Position numbers and translations under genes: made by a program | The notes under the pieces: model-generated | What the model was told of the DNA's origin: nothing | The model's input: the letters and a program-made list of their open reading frames with translations, nothing else | Databases searched by the model: none | Assembly (NCBI RefSeq): GCF_040654195.1 | Contig: NZ_JBFAHM010000004.1 | Span: 248,001-312,000, forward strand | DNA length: 64,000 bases | From: Hamadaea sp013361475 | Lineage (GTDB): Bacteria; Actinomycetota; Actinomycetes; Mycobacteriales; Micromonosporaceae | Reading direction: 5' to 3' | Shown here: one piece after another, positions 1 through 7,420 of the stretch | Layout: the number at the start of each line of letters is the position of its first letter | How positions within the stretch are numbered: the stretch's first letter is position 1

Positions 1-87
1 GTCGGGCGGCGAGGACGTCGTCACGACGTAGGTCGCCTGGACCATCTCGGGAACGCTGAGGGTCACCACGTCGTCGGAATCAGCCAC
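1..87 (-). CDS. Partial hypothetical protein (N-terminus only)
   Basis: An open frame starts at a GTG (85-87, minus strand) directly after an in-frame TGA and runs off the left edge for 29 codons, reading VADSDDVVTLSVPEMV at the start. There is no obvious ribosome binding site and too little sequence to recognise a family. It may be the start of a gene divergent to nothing in view; it could also be chance. Confidence 0.3.
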   Translation of the reverse strand, partial: MADSDDVVTLSVPEMVQATYVVTTSSPPD

Positions 88-214
88 TCAGCCATCGTGC
101 CCAAGATCGGGGCTCCCGGCTAGTACGACGCGAGGTGCGGCGCAGTCGATCATGCCGCCGCGGAACGATCAGTGCTCCGGGGACACGGCTCGCCGGTCGA
201 TCACGACCGTTAGT

Positions 215-718
215 TCATGATCGCGCGGAAAGGGGTTCGGGCGGGGAGGCGAGCGCCGACACGACGACGTCGCACGGGTCGGTGACGGCGTCGATGTCGC
301 GCACGGCGCAGGCGACCCGCCGCAGCAGGGCGCGGAACGCGTCCCGTTCGGCCGGCGACAACGTGCCGAGCACCGTGTCCTCCGCTGTGCGTACCCGTTT
401 CTGGAGGTCTTTGAGGGCGCGACGGCCCGCCGCCGTGGCGACCACCTTGCGCTGGCGGCGGTCGGCCGGGTTGAGCTGCCGCTCGACGAGCCCGGCGGTG
501 ACCAGGTCGTCGATGAGGTAGGTCATCACGGTCCGGTCGATGCCCAGGTACGCCGCGAGCGCGAGCTGGCTCGGGTGCTCGCCCCGGACGACCTCCGTGA
601 GCGTCTGGTAGCCGCGCGGGCCGTGGGGGAAGTCGCCCAGTTCGGTGACGACCGTGCTCTGGTACGCCCGCAGCAGCACGCCCAGGCCCCACCCGAAGTC
701 GTCGTGCTCCCGATCCAT
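215..718 (-). CDS. MarR-family transcriptional regulator
   Basis: A 167-residue winged-helix regulator. The central block (HPSQLALAAYLGIDRTVMTY, then LIDDLVTAGLVERQ and the wing NPADRRQRKVV) is the classical MarR DNA-binding helix and wing, followed by a helical dimerisation tail. MarR proteins normally repress a neighbouring operon until a small aromatic or oxidised ligand binds. It is divergent from the flavoenzyme pair starting at 806, with an 87-bp shared promoter region, so it probably controls those oxidoreductases. I chose the ATG at 718 (MDREHDDF); an in-frame ATG at 730 would add four residues. Neither has a strong ribosome binding site. The regulated partner is inferred from position only. 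Confidence 0.85.
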   Translation of the reverse strand: MDREHDDFGWGLGVLLRAYQSTVVTELGDFPHGPRGYQTLTEVVRGEHPSQLALAAYLGIDRTVMTYLIDDLVTAGLVERQLNPADRRQRKVVATAAGRRALKDLQKRVRTAEDTVLGTLSPAERDAFRALLRRVACAVRDIDAVTDPCDVVVSALASPPEPLSARS

Positions 719-746
719 GACGGGAAGCATACCCGCCGAAGCGCGG

Positions 747-775
747 TTGCACCTATCATCTGCGCGACATACGAT
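747..775 (+). promoter_or_regulatory. Candidate promoter of the flavoenzyme operon
   Basis: TTGCAC (747-752) and TACGAT (770-775) are separated by 17 bp, a good fit to a housekeeping -35/-10 pair. The predicted start of transcription near 782 leaves a short leader with GGGGAG at 795-800 before the ATG at 806. The element lies in the intergenic space shared with the divergent MarR gene. Confidence 0.5.
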
Positions 776-805
776 CTGCTCGGCAACACGTATCGGGGAG
801 GACAC

Positions 806-2944
806 ATGGAGTTCGGCACGTCGATAACCCCGGCCAACGGGGGCGACCCGGTCGGGTTGGCTCGGCGGAGCGAGGAGCTGGGCTTCGACCTGGTCACCTT
901 CCAAGACCATCCGTATCAGCCCCGGTTCCACGACACCTGGACGCTGCTGGCCTGGGTCGCCGGGCAGACCGAGCGCATCCGCCTCGCGGGCAACGTGCTG
1001 AATCTGCCGTTGCGCGAACCGGCGGTGCTGGCGCGCAGCGCGGCGAGCCTCGACCTGCTGTCCGGCGGGCGGCTGGAGCTGGCCCTGGGCGCGGGCGGCT
1101 TCTGGGACGCGATCGAGGCGATGGGCGGTCCCCGGCGGGAGCCGCGCGAGGCGGTCGAGGCCACCGACGAGGCGATCGACATCATCCGTGGTCTTCACGA
1201 CGCTGGAGATCCGACGCCGTTCCGCTATCACGGCACGCATTACCGGGTGCCGAACGCGCAACGGGGTCCGCTGCCGGCCCACCACATCCCCCTTTGGCTG
1301 GGCGCGCTCGGCCCCCGGATGCTGCGCCTGATCGGCCGCAAGGCGGACGGCTGGCTGCCGAGCCTGGGCCGGGTGACCCCGGACGGCCTCCGGGCGGGCA
1401 ACAAGCTGATCGACGAGGCCGCGATCGCGGCGGGCCGGGATCCGTCGGACATCCGCCGCATCGTGAACGTCACGCCCGACGTTCCGCTGGCGGTGCTGCG
1501 AACCCTGGAAGCGGACACCCTCATCCTCTACACCGACGAAGTGTCCGAGATGGAGCGGTTCGCCCGGGAGATCATGCCGGTGCTGCGCGAGACGAACCGC
1601 CGGCCCACCCGGCCGAGCTGGGCGCGGGCGAAACGGCGCGAGGGAATCGACTACGACGGGGTACCGGCGTCGGCGGAGGCGGTCGAGCCCGGCGACATCG
1701 ACTTTCCCCGCCTGAAGTCGACCTACCTGCGCGGCGGGAGTCCCGGGATCGTGCTGCGACCCCGGACGACCGCCGACGTGGTCGAGGCGCTGGCGTTCGC
1801 GCGCCGCCATCGCGACCTTCCGCTCGGCATCCGCAGCGCCGGGCACGGCATCAGCGGACGGTCCACCAACGACGGTGGCATCGTGCTCAGCGTCGCGCGG
1901 CTCGACCACGTCGAGATCGTCGGCGACCGCCGGATCCGCGTCGGCCCGGGCGCACGCTGGGCCGACATCGCCCAGACGCTCGCGCCCCACGGGTGGGCGC
2001 TCACCTCGGGCGATTACGGCGGCGTCGGCGTCGGCGGCCTGGCCACCGCGGGCGGCGTCGGCTGGCTCGCGCGCAAGCACGGGCTCACCCTCGATCACTT
2101 GCGGTCCGCGGAGGTCGTGCTCGCTTCAGGCCAAGTCGTACGCGTTGACGCGGCGCACGACGCCGATCTGTTCTGGGCGATCCGGGGAGCCGGCGCCAAC
2201 TTCGGGATCGTGACGGACTTCGAGTTCGACGTCGACGAGGTCGGCGACGTCGGGTTCGCTCAGCTGGCCGTGGACGGGAGCGATCCGGCCGGGCTGCTCG
2301 AACGGTTCGGCGCGGCCGTGGAGGCCGCACCCCGCGACCTGACGGCTTCGCTCATCATGGGCCGGCCCCGGCCGGGGGCGTACGCGACGATCCTGGCCGT
2401 CGTGGACAGCGACGACCCCGAGACGATCGTGTCGCAGCTGGAACCGGTGGCGTCCGTCGCTCCGCTGCTCGACCAGCGCGTCGTCCTCACCCCGTACGCG
2501 GGGATCATGGCGAACGCGAGCGGGGCGGACCACGACGGCCAGGGTGAGCCGGCGGCGCGATCCGGGCTGATCGAGCACCTGACGCCGGAGTTCGGCGCCG
2601 CCGCCGAGGAACTGCTGCGCAGCGGCGCAGTCCACTTCTTCCAGCTCCGCTCGGTCGGCGGCGCGGTCGCCGACGTCGACCCCATGGCGACGGCGTACGC
2701 GAATCGCTCGGCGAACTTCTCGGTGACCGCGCTCGGCGGCAGTCAGCGGCGGCTCGACGAACTCTGGGATCGCCTGCTGCAGCCGCATTTCTCGGGCAGT
2801 TACCTCAGCTTCGACACCGACCGGCGACCGGAACGGCTGCGTGACGCGTGGCCGCCGGAGCATCTGGCCCGGCTACGCGAGCTCAAGCGCCGCTACGACC
2901 CGGACGGTCTCTTCCGCGACAACTTCTACCTCGGGGACCACTGA
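806..2944 (+). CDS. Fusion: luciferase-like flavin monooxygenase + FAD-linked (BBE-type) oxidoreductase
   Basis: A 712-residue two-enzyme fusion. Residues 1 to about 268 are a luciferase-like monooxygenase (LLM) TIM-barrel domain (FDLVTFQDHPYQPRFHDTW, LAGNVLNLPLREP, SGGRLELALGAGGFWDA). After a basic linker (about 270-300), residues 310-490 are a PCMH-type FAD-binding domain with the histidyl-FAD motif RSAGHGISG and GVGVGGLATAGG; the C-terminus YDPDGLFRDNFYL is a typical berberine bridge enzyme tail. The position that holds the second, cysteinyl flavin link in bicovalent members reads SGDYGGVGVGG, so only single covalent attachment is expected. GGGGAG six bases before the ATG fixes the start. 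It overlaps by one base the free-standing LLM gene downstream, a paralogue of its own N-terminal half. Substrate unknown; a role in oxidative tailoring or detoxification is inference. Confidence 0.85.
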   Translation: MEFGTSITPANGGDPVGLARRSEELGFDLVTFQDHPYQPRFHDTWTLLAWVAGQTERIRLAGNVLNLPLREPAVLARSAASLDLLSGGRLELALGAGGFWDAIEAMGGPRREPREAVEATDEAIDIIRGLHDAGDPTPFRYHGTHYRVPNAQRGPLPAHHIPLWLGALGPRMLRLIGRKADGWLPSLGRVTPDGLRAGNKLIDEAAIAAGRDPSDIRRIVNVTPDVPLAVLRTLEADTLILYTDEVSEMERFAREIMPVLRETNRRPTRPSWARAKRREGIDYDGVPASAEAVEPGDIDFPRLKSTYLRGGSPGIVLRPRTTADVVEALAFARRHRDLPLGIRSAGHGISGRSTNDGGIVLSVARLDHVEIVGDRRIRVGPGARWADIAQTLAPHGWALTSGDYGGVGVGGLATAGGVGWLARKHGLTLDHLRSAEVVLASGQVVRVDAAHDADLFWAIRGAGANFGIVTDFEFDVDEVGDVGFAQLAVDGSDPAGLLERFGAAVEAAPRDLTASLIMGRPRPGAYATILAVVDSDDPETIVSQLEPVASVAPLLDQRVVLTPYAGIMANASGADHDGQGEPAARSGLIEHLTPEFGAAAEELLRSGAVHFFQLRSVGGAVADVDPMATAYANRSANFSVTALGGSQRRLDELWDRLLQPHFSGSYLSFDTDRRPERLRDAWPPEHLARLRELKRRYDPDGLFRDNFYLGDH

Positions 2945-3837
2945 TGACCGACTACGGACACGACCTGCAGTTCGGGGTGTTCGTCACCCCGGCCGCCCAC
3001 CCCGCGCAGCACGCCGTCGAGCTGGCCGTCGCCGCCGACCGGGCCGGGCTCGACCTGGTGACCTTTCAGGACCACCCGTACCAGCCGCGCTTCCACGACA
3101 CCTGGACGCTGTTGAGCTACGCCGCGTCGCGTACGTCGCGGGTGCATGTCAGCGGCAACGTCCTGAACCTGCCGCTGCGGCAGCCCGCCGTCCTCGCCCG
3201 GGCCGCCGCCTCCCTGGATCTGCTCTCGGGCGGCCGGTTCGAGCTGGGCATCGGCGCGGGCGGGTTCTGGGACGCGATCGAGGCGATGGGCGGGCGTCGG
3301 CTGACCCCCGGACAGTCCGTCCAGGCCCTCGAAGAGGCGATCACCATCTTCCGCGAGATCTGGAACCCGGCCGAGCGGGGCGGCGTACGCGTCGACGGCG
3401 AGTTCTATCAGGTACGCGGAGCGAAGCGCGGTCCCGCCCCGGCGCACGACATTCCGATCTGGCTGGGCGCGTACAAGCCGCGCATGCTGCGCCTGATCGG
3501 GCGGAAGGCCGACGGCTGGCTGCCGTCGCTGGGCTACCTGCCGGGCGGCCCGGCCGAGCTGGCCTCGCTCAACGCGGTGATCGACGACGCGGCGACCGCC
3601 GCCGGGCGTTCACTGAAGGCCATCCGGCGGCTCCTGAACGTCGGCGGGCAGTTCTCCGCCCGGTCCAACGGCTTCCTCAACGGGCCGCCGGATCAGTGGG
3701 CCGAAGACCTCGCCGGGCTGACCCTGGAGTACGGCGTGAGCACCTTCATCCTGGCCACCGACGACGCCGCCACGATCGAGCTGTACGCGGCCGAGGTCGC
3801 GCCGGCGACTCGCGAGCTCGTCGCCGCCGCCCGCTGA
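2944..3837 (+). CDS. LLM-class flavin-dependent oxidoreductase
   Basis: A 297-residue luciferase-like monooxygenase, expected to use reduced flavin (FMNH2 or F420H2) delivered by another protein. It shares long blocks with the LLM half of the preceding fusion (LDLVTFQDHPYQPRFHDTW, SGNVLNLPLRQPAVLARAAA, GAGGFWDAIEAMGG, LRLIGRKADGWLPSLGYL), so the two arose by duplication. Unlike the fusion copy it keeps the full C-terminal part (GPPDQWAEDLAGLTLEYGVSTFIL), where the fused copy is about 20 residues shorter. TGATG overlap with the upstream stop implies translational coupling, so the two products are made together and may act in sequence or as a heteromer (inference). Confidence 0.85.
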   Translation: MTDYGHDLQFGVFVTPAAHPAQHAVELAVAADRAGLDLVTFQDHPYQPRFHDTWTLLSYAASRTSRVHVSGNVLNLPLRQPAVLARAAASLDLLSGGRFELGIGAGGFWDAIEAMGGRRLTPGQSVQALEEAITIFREIWNPAERGGVRVDGEFYQVRGAKRGPAPAHDIPIWLGAYKPRMLRLIGRKADGWLPSLGYLPGGPAELASLNAVIDDAATAAGRSLKAIRRLLNVGGQFSARSNGFLNGPPDQWAEDLAGLTLEYGVSTFILATDDAATIELYAAEVAPATRELVAAAR

Positions 3838-3860
3838 CCCGTCCGCTCGCGTCACGTCGG

Positions 3861-3910
3861 GCGCTTCCGCCCGCGTCGCGTTGCGCGCTTCCGCCCCGTC
3901 ACGTTTGGCG
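3861..3910. repeat. 24-bp-period short tandem repeat
   Basis: GCGCTTCCGCCC occurs at 3861-3872 and again at 3885-3896, exactly 24 bp apart, within related flanks (CGTCACGT / CGTCGCGT / CGTCACGT) and a partial third unit ending near 3910. The repeats lie immediately after the LLM stop codon and next to the long hairpin. A second, cleaner tandem repeat with the same 24-bp period lies at 35448-35540. Confidence 0.6.
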
Positions 3911-3972
3911 CTGGATCAGGGTTCCCGGTCGAATCTTGGGCCATGATTCGACCGGGAACCCTGATCCAGTGC
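3908..3972. terminator. Exceptionally long perfect inverted repeat (bidirectional terminator or small mobile hairpin)
   Basis: Arms 3911-3935 and 3945-3969 are perfectly complementary over 25 bp with a 9-nt loop; the stem extends to about 28 bp with one G-U pair. It lies between the convergent LLM gene and the sensor kinase, so it could terminate both. The length and perfection exceed an ordinary terminator, and there is no clear T-tract on either side. The last 7 codons or so of the kinase are written inside the left arm, as though a hairpin element had been inserted at its 3' end. Confidence 0.7.
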
Positions 3973-5472
3973 TGAAGGGCCGGCCGAGAGTGGAAGGCGG
4001 ACGGTGAACGTCGTCCGGCCCGGTTCGCTGGCCACCGAGACGCTCCCCCGGTGTGCCGTGACGACGGCCTGCACGATGGCGAGGCCCAGCCCGGTGCTCC
4101 CGGCGGTACGCGACCGCGAGCCGTCGCCGCGGGCGAACCGTTCGAAGATGTGCGGCAGCAGCTCAGGCGGGATGCCGGGACCGGCGTCGGAGACGCTCAG
4201 CTCGGCCTCGTGACCCGAGGGCGCCACCGTGACGGTGACGACGGTCCCCTCCGGGGTGTGCGTACGCGCGTTGGCCAGGAGGTTCGCGACGACTTGATGC
4301 AGGCGCGCCCGGTCGCCGGTGACGACGACGGGTTCCTCGGCGACGTCGAGCCGCCACCCGTGCCGGGGACCGGCGGCGTGCGCGTCGCTGACCGCGTCCA
4401 CCACGAGCGAGGACAGGTCGACCGGCTGATACTCCAGCGGGCGTCCGGCGTCGAGGCGGGCGAGCAGCAGCAGGTCCTCGACCAGGCCGCTCATGCGGTG
4501 CGCCTCCGACTCCATCCGGCCCAGCAGGTGCGCGACGTCGTCGGGGAGGTCGTGGCGGCGGCTGAGTTCGGCGTACCCGCGGATGGAGGCCAGCGGCGTA
4601 CGCAGTTCGTGACTGGCGTCGGCGACGAATTGGCGTACCTGGGTCTCGCTGGCGTGGCGGGCTTCGAGCGCCTCACCGACGTGGTCGAGCATCCGGTTCA
4701 GCGCCGCGCCGACCTGGCCGACCTCCGTACGCGGATCGGTGTCCCGCTCGTCGACCCGTTGTGGCAGCTCGACCTCGCCGCGATCGAGGCGTACCTGGGA
4801 GACGCGGGTGGCGGTGGCGGCCACTCTCGACAGTGGACGGAGTGCTCGGCGGACGATCACCGTTCCGCCGATCGCCACCGAGCCGAGCACGAGCACGGTC
4901 GCGGCGCCGACGACGATCGTCAGTAACAGCACCGTCTCCTGGGTCTCCTCCAGCGGCAGCCCGGTGATCAAGACCGCCCCGTCGTCCAGCTGGCGCGCGA
5001 CGACCCGGTACGCCCCCTGGTCGCACAGCTCGATGGTGTGCGCCCGGCCGTCCACCGGGACCGCCAGCAGATTCGCGTACGCGTCGCTGAGGTCGGGCGA
5101 CGTCTGGCCCTGCTCCGACAGGACGGACGCCGAGGTGACCTGGCCGTCGCAGAGGCGCGCGTTGAGCGTCCCGATGCTCTGCCCGAGCACCCAGTTGTCC
5201 TGGTCCGGCTGGCCCGAGCAGCCCTGGCCGGAAGAATCGGCGGCGGGCTTCGGTTTGTGGTTGTCGTAGCCCTTCGGCGCCCGGGTCGCCGCCGCGGTCA
5301 GCTGCTTGTCGATCTGACCGTTGAGCGTCTTGGTCAGGGCGACGACGGTCGTGATGCCCACGGCGAGGAACGCCAGAGCCAGCAGCGTCGTCATCGCCGC
5401 CACCAGCCGGGCGCGCAACGTCCAGGCCGACGGGCGCGGGAGCAGCCTCCTACGCGGCCGGCTTGAGGACAT
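3916..5472 (-). CDS. Two-component sensor histidine kinase
   Basis: A membrane histidine kinase of about 518 residues. Order: short basic N-terminus, TM1 (LVAAMTTLLALAFLAVGITT), an extracytoplasmic sensor of roughly 120 residues with several cysteines (QGCSGQ, NARLCDG, IELCDQG), TM2 (TIVVGAATVLVLGSVAIGG), HAMP, HisKA with phospho-acceptor His about residue 288 (VADASHELRTPLASIRGYAE), and an HATPase domain ending at FTVRLPL. About 22 residues after FTVRLPL (ending GPRFDREP) are not part of the family and run into the left arm of the 3908-3972 hairpin. It overlaps the 3' end of the response-regulator gene. ATGs at 5472 and 5484 are both possible; a TAGGAGG sits just after the regulator's stop, hinting at a still shorter start. 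Confidence 0.9.
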   Translation of the reverse strand: MSSSRPRRRLLPRPSAWTLRARLVAAMTTLLALAFLAVGITTVVALTKTLNGQIDKQLTAAATRAPKGYDNHKPKPAADSSGQGCSGQPDQDNWVLGQSIGTLNARLCDGQVTSASVLSEQGQTSPDLSDAYANLLAVPVDGRAHTIELCDQGAYRVVARQLDDGAVLITGLPLEETQETVLLLTIVVGAATVLVLGSVAIGGTVIVRRALRPLSRVAATATRVSQVRLDRGEVELPQRVDERDTDPRTEVGQVGAALNRMLDHVGEALEARHASETQVRQFVADASHELRTPLASIRGYAELSRRHDLPDDVAHLLGRMESEAHRMSGLVEDLLLLARLDAGRPLEYQPVDLSSLVVDAVSDAHAAGPRHGWRLDVAEEPVVVTGDRARLHQVVANLLANARTHTPEGTVVTVTVAPSGHEAELSVSDAGPGIPPELLPHIFERFARGDGSRSRTAGSTGLGLAIVQAVVTAHRGSVSVASEPGRTTFTVRLPLSAGPSALDQGSRSNHGPRFDREP

Positions 5473-6241
5473 ACCCGGCACCACGCATCGTGTGGATCAT
5501 CGGCACCCGCCCGGCGTCGATCTTCTTGCGCAGGTAGGAGATGTACAGCTCGACCACGTTGGCCTGGCCGCCGAAGTCGTAGTTCCAGACGCGGTCGAGG
5601 ATCTGCCGCTTGGACAGCACCCGGCGCGGATTGCGCATGAGGTAGCGCAAAAGTTCGAACTCGGTCGCGGTCAGCTCGATCGTGTGGCCGCCGCGGCGAA
5701 CCTCCCGGCTGTCCTCTTCGAGCACGAGGTCGCCGACGACCAGCATCGACTCCGACTGGGACTCGGCGCGCACCGAACGGCGTACGAGGGCGCGGAGGCG
5801 GGCGACGAGTTCCTCGACGCTGAACGGCTTGGTGACGTAGTCGTCACCGCCGGCGGTGAGCCCGGCCACCCGATCCTCCACCGAGTCCTTGGCCGTCAGG
5901 AAGAGCACGGGCACCTCCGGGGCGTCGGCGCGCAGCTTACGCAGCACCTGCAGGCCGTCGAAGTCGGGCAGCATCATGTCGAGGACGACGGCGTCCGGCC
6001 GGAACTCCCGGGCCGTACGCACCGCGCTGCCGCCGTCGGCGGCGCTGCGTACCTCCCAGCCCTCGTAGCGCAGCGCCATCGAGAGCAGCTCGGCCAGGGT
6101 GGGCTCGTCGTCCACCACGAGCATCCGGACGGGACTGCCGTCGGCTCGCCGCAGTTGCCCTCGCTTGGCCGAGCCGGCCGCCGAAGCCACTGTCACCGAC
6201 GTCACCGTGGCTGAGTTCACCGAGGCTGGATTCACCGTCAT
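5450..6241 (-). CDS. OmpR-family response regulator
   Basis: A 263-residue DNA-binding response regulator. Receiver domain about residues 38-155 (MLVVDDEPTLAELL, phospho-acceptor in VVLDMMLPDFDG near residue 88, FLTAKDS, YVTKPFS) and winged-helix output domain about 165-262 (ELTATEFELLRYLMRNP, RVWNYDFGG, VELYISYLRKKID). It partners the kinase whose gene overlaps its 3' end. The ATG at 6241 is preceded by GAGGG. The start leaves an unusual 38-residue N-terminal extension rich in Ser, Thr and Val (ASVNSATVTSVTVASAAG), so the real start could be further inside. Target genes cannot be named from sequence. Confidence 0.9.
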   Translation of the reverse strand: MTVNPASVNSATVTSVTVASAAGSAKRGQLRRADGSPVRMLVVDDEPTLAELLSMALRYEGWEVRSAADGGSAVRTAREFRPDAVVLDMMLPDFDGLQVLRKLRADAPEVPVLFLTAKDSVEDRVAGLTAGGDDYVTKPFSVEELVARLRALVRRSVRAESQSESMLVVGDLVLEEDSREVRRGGHTIELTATEFELLRYLMRNPRRVLSKRQILDRVWNYDFGGQANVVELYISYLRKKIDAGRVPMIHTMRGAGYVLKPAA

Positions 6242-6485
6242 GCCCTCGATGATGCGGGTGATCGCTAGAGGCCCGCTTTTCGTTCGCTGTGTGTTCCCTG
6301 TACTTGCCGGCAACCTTCCGGCTCACACGTCACGCCTAGCTCGGGACCGCTGAATGCCGCTGGCGGCCGGTGCTCGCGAGATCGTTGCGGCAGACATGCT
6401 GTTTCCGGAGGCGAAATGCCGGAGAATGCAGCTTGGCTGGCGCAATGATCGAGCGGCGGACCTTCGGCGCCGGTAGCCTGGGCGC

Positions 6486-7367
6486 ATGGGCGGCATCCGG
6501 GTCGGCACCGCCTCGTGGACCGACAAGACCCTGCTCGCCTCCGGGTGGTATCCGCCGACGGCCGACACCGCGGAGAAGCGCCTGGCGTACTACGCCCGGC
6601 AGTTCCCGCTCGTCGAGGTCGACGCCACCTATTACTCCCCGCCCGCCGAGCAGACCGTGAAGCTGTGGGCCGACCGGACTCCAGCCGGGTTCACCTTCAA
6701 CGTCAAGGCGTTCAGTTTGCTCACCGGACACCCCACGAAGGTGTCGTCGATCTTCAAGGACCTGCGCCCGGAGACCGACAAGTCCTCGGTGTACCCGCGT
6801 GACCTGGACCCGAAGACGACCGACGAGATCTGGGAACGGTTCCTGTCTGCACTGCAGCCGTTGAGCGACGCGGGCAAGCTGGGTGTGCTGCTCTTCCAGT
6901 TCCCGCCGTGGTTCACCATCCGGCGCTCGAACAAGGACTACATCCTGGAGGCGGCCCAGCGGTGCCGGCCACTGCCGATCGCGGTCGAGTTCCGGCACGC
7001 GTCCTGGTTCGCCGGGGACAACCGCGCCGAGACGCTGGACTTCCTCCGCCGGCATCATCTGCCGTTCGTCTGCGTCGACATGCCGCAGGGCCACAAGACC
7101 TCGATCCCGCCGGTCGTCGAGGCCACCGCCGATCGCGCGGTCGTCCGCTTCCACGGTCACAGCGACGGCTGGACGAGCCGGGACATCTACGAGAAGTTCG
7201 GCTACCTCTACTCGGAGCGTGAGCTGAAGGACTGGGCGCCGAAGCTGGAGAAGCTCGCCGACACCACCGGCGAGACCCATGTGCTGATGAACAACTGTTA
7301 TTCGGACTACGCCCAGAGGAACGCCAGGCAGCTGATTGACTTGCTCACCAGCGAAAACATGTCCTGA
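6486..7367 (+). CDS. DUF72 family protein (YecE-like); host gene of the attachment site
   Basis: A 293-residue DUF72 TIM-barrel-like protein of unknown activity: IRVGTASWTDKTLL, YYARQFPLVEVDATYYSPP, FTFNVKAF, VEFRHASWF, VRFHGH, YVLMNNCYSDYAQ-type ending. The last codons have been supplied by an integrated element: the 3' segment after 7316 differs from the displaced chromosomal 3' end still present at 16321-16378, which encodes DYAQRNARQLLDLLTDTD. The current ending is DYAQRNARQLIDLLTSENMS, so the insertion preserved the protein almost unchanged. The start at 6486 has no clear ribosome binding site and may be leaderless. Confidence 0.9.
   Translation: MGGIRVGTASWTDKTLLASGWYPPTADTAEKRLAYYARQFPLVEVDATYYSPPAEQTVKLWADRTPAGFTFNVKAFSLLTGHPTKVSSIFKDLRPETDKSSVYPRDLDPKTTDEIWERFLSALQPLSDAGKLGVLLFQFPPWFTIRRSNKDYILEAAQRCRPLPIAVEFRHASWFAGDNRAETLDFLRRHHLPFVCVDMPQGHKTSIPPVVEATADRAVVRFHGHSDGWTSRDIYEKFGYLYSERELKDWAPKLEKLADTTGETHVLMNNCYSDYAQRNARQLIDLLTSENMS
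7291..7348 (+). other. attL: element-derived 3' end of the DUF72 gene
   Basis: This 58-bp stretch aligns without gaps to 16307-16364, with 46 of 58 positions identical. The longest exact block is GACTACGCCCAG (7305-7316 and 16321-16332), the likely crossover region. Differences are mostly at wobble positions, so both copies encode NCYSDYAQRNARQLLDLLT-like peptide. The integrase gene starts about 70 bp further right, the usual arrangement. Confidence 0.85.
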
Positions 7368-7384
7368 TCACCTGACCAATGGGT

Positions 7385-7413
7385 TTGCATGTCGCTCCTA
7401 GTCCCGATAATAT
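7385..7413 (+). promoter_or_regulatory. Integrase promoter, probably giving a leaderless mRNA
   Basis: TTGCAT (7385-7390), a 17-bp spacer and TAATAT (7408-7413) are an unusually good promoter match for this GC-rich DNA. The first base of the integrase ATG (7421) lies where transcription should start, and there is no ribosome binding site, so the message is predicted to be leaderless. Confidence 0.65.
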
Positions 7414-7420
7414 CGCGATC

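Noticed and set aside
215..2098. Long minus-strand open frame antisense to the LLM-BBE fusion
   Set aside because: Only its last 167 codons (MarR) resemble protein; the rest is antisense to a clear two-domain enzyme and has Arg/Ala/Gly-rich composition.
7291..7348. tRNA or tmRNA attachment site
   Set aside because: The att sequence is the coding 3' end of a DUF72 gene in both copies; no cloverleaf or CCA end is present.
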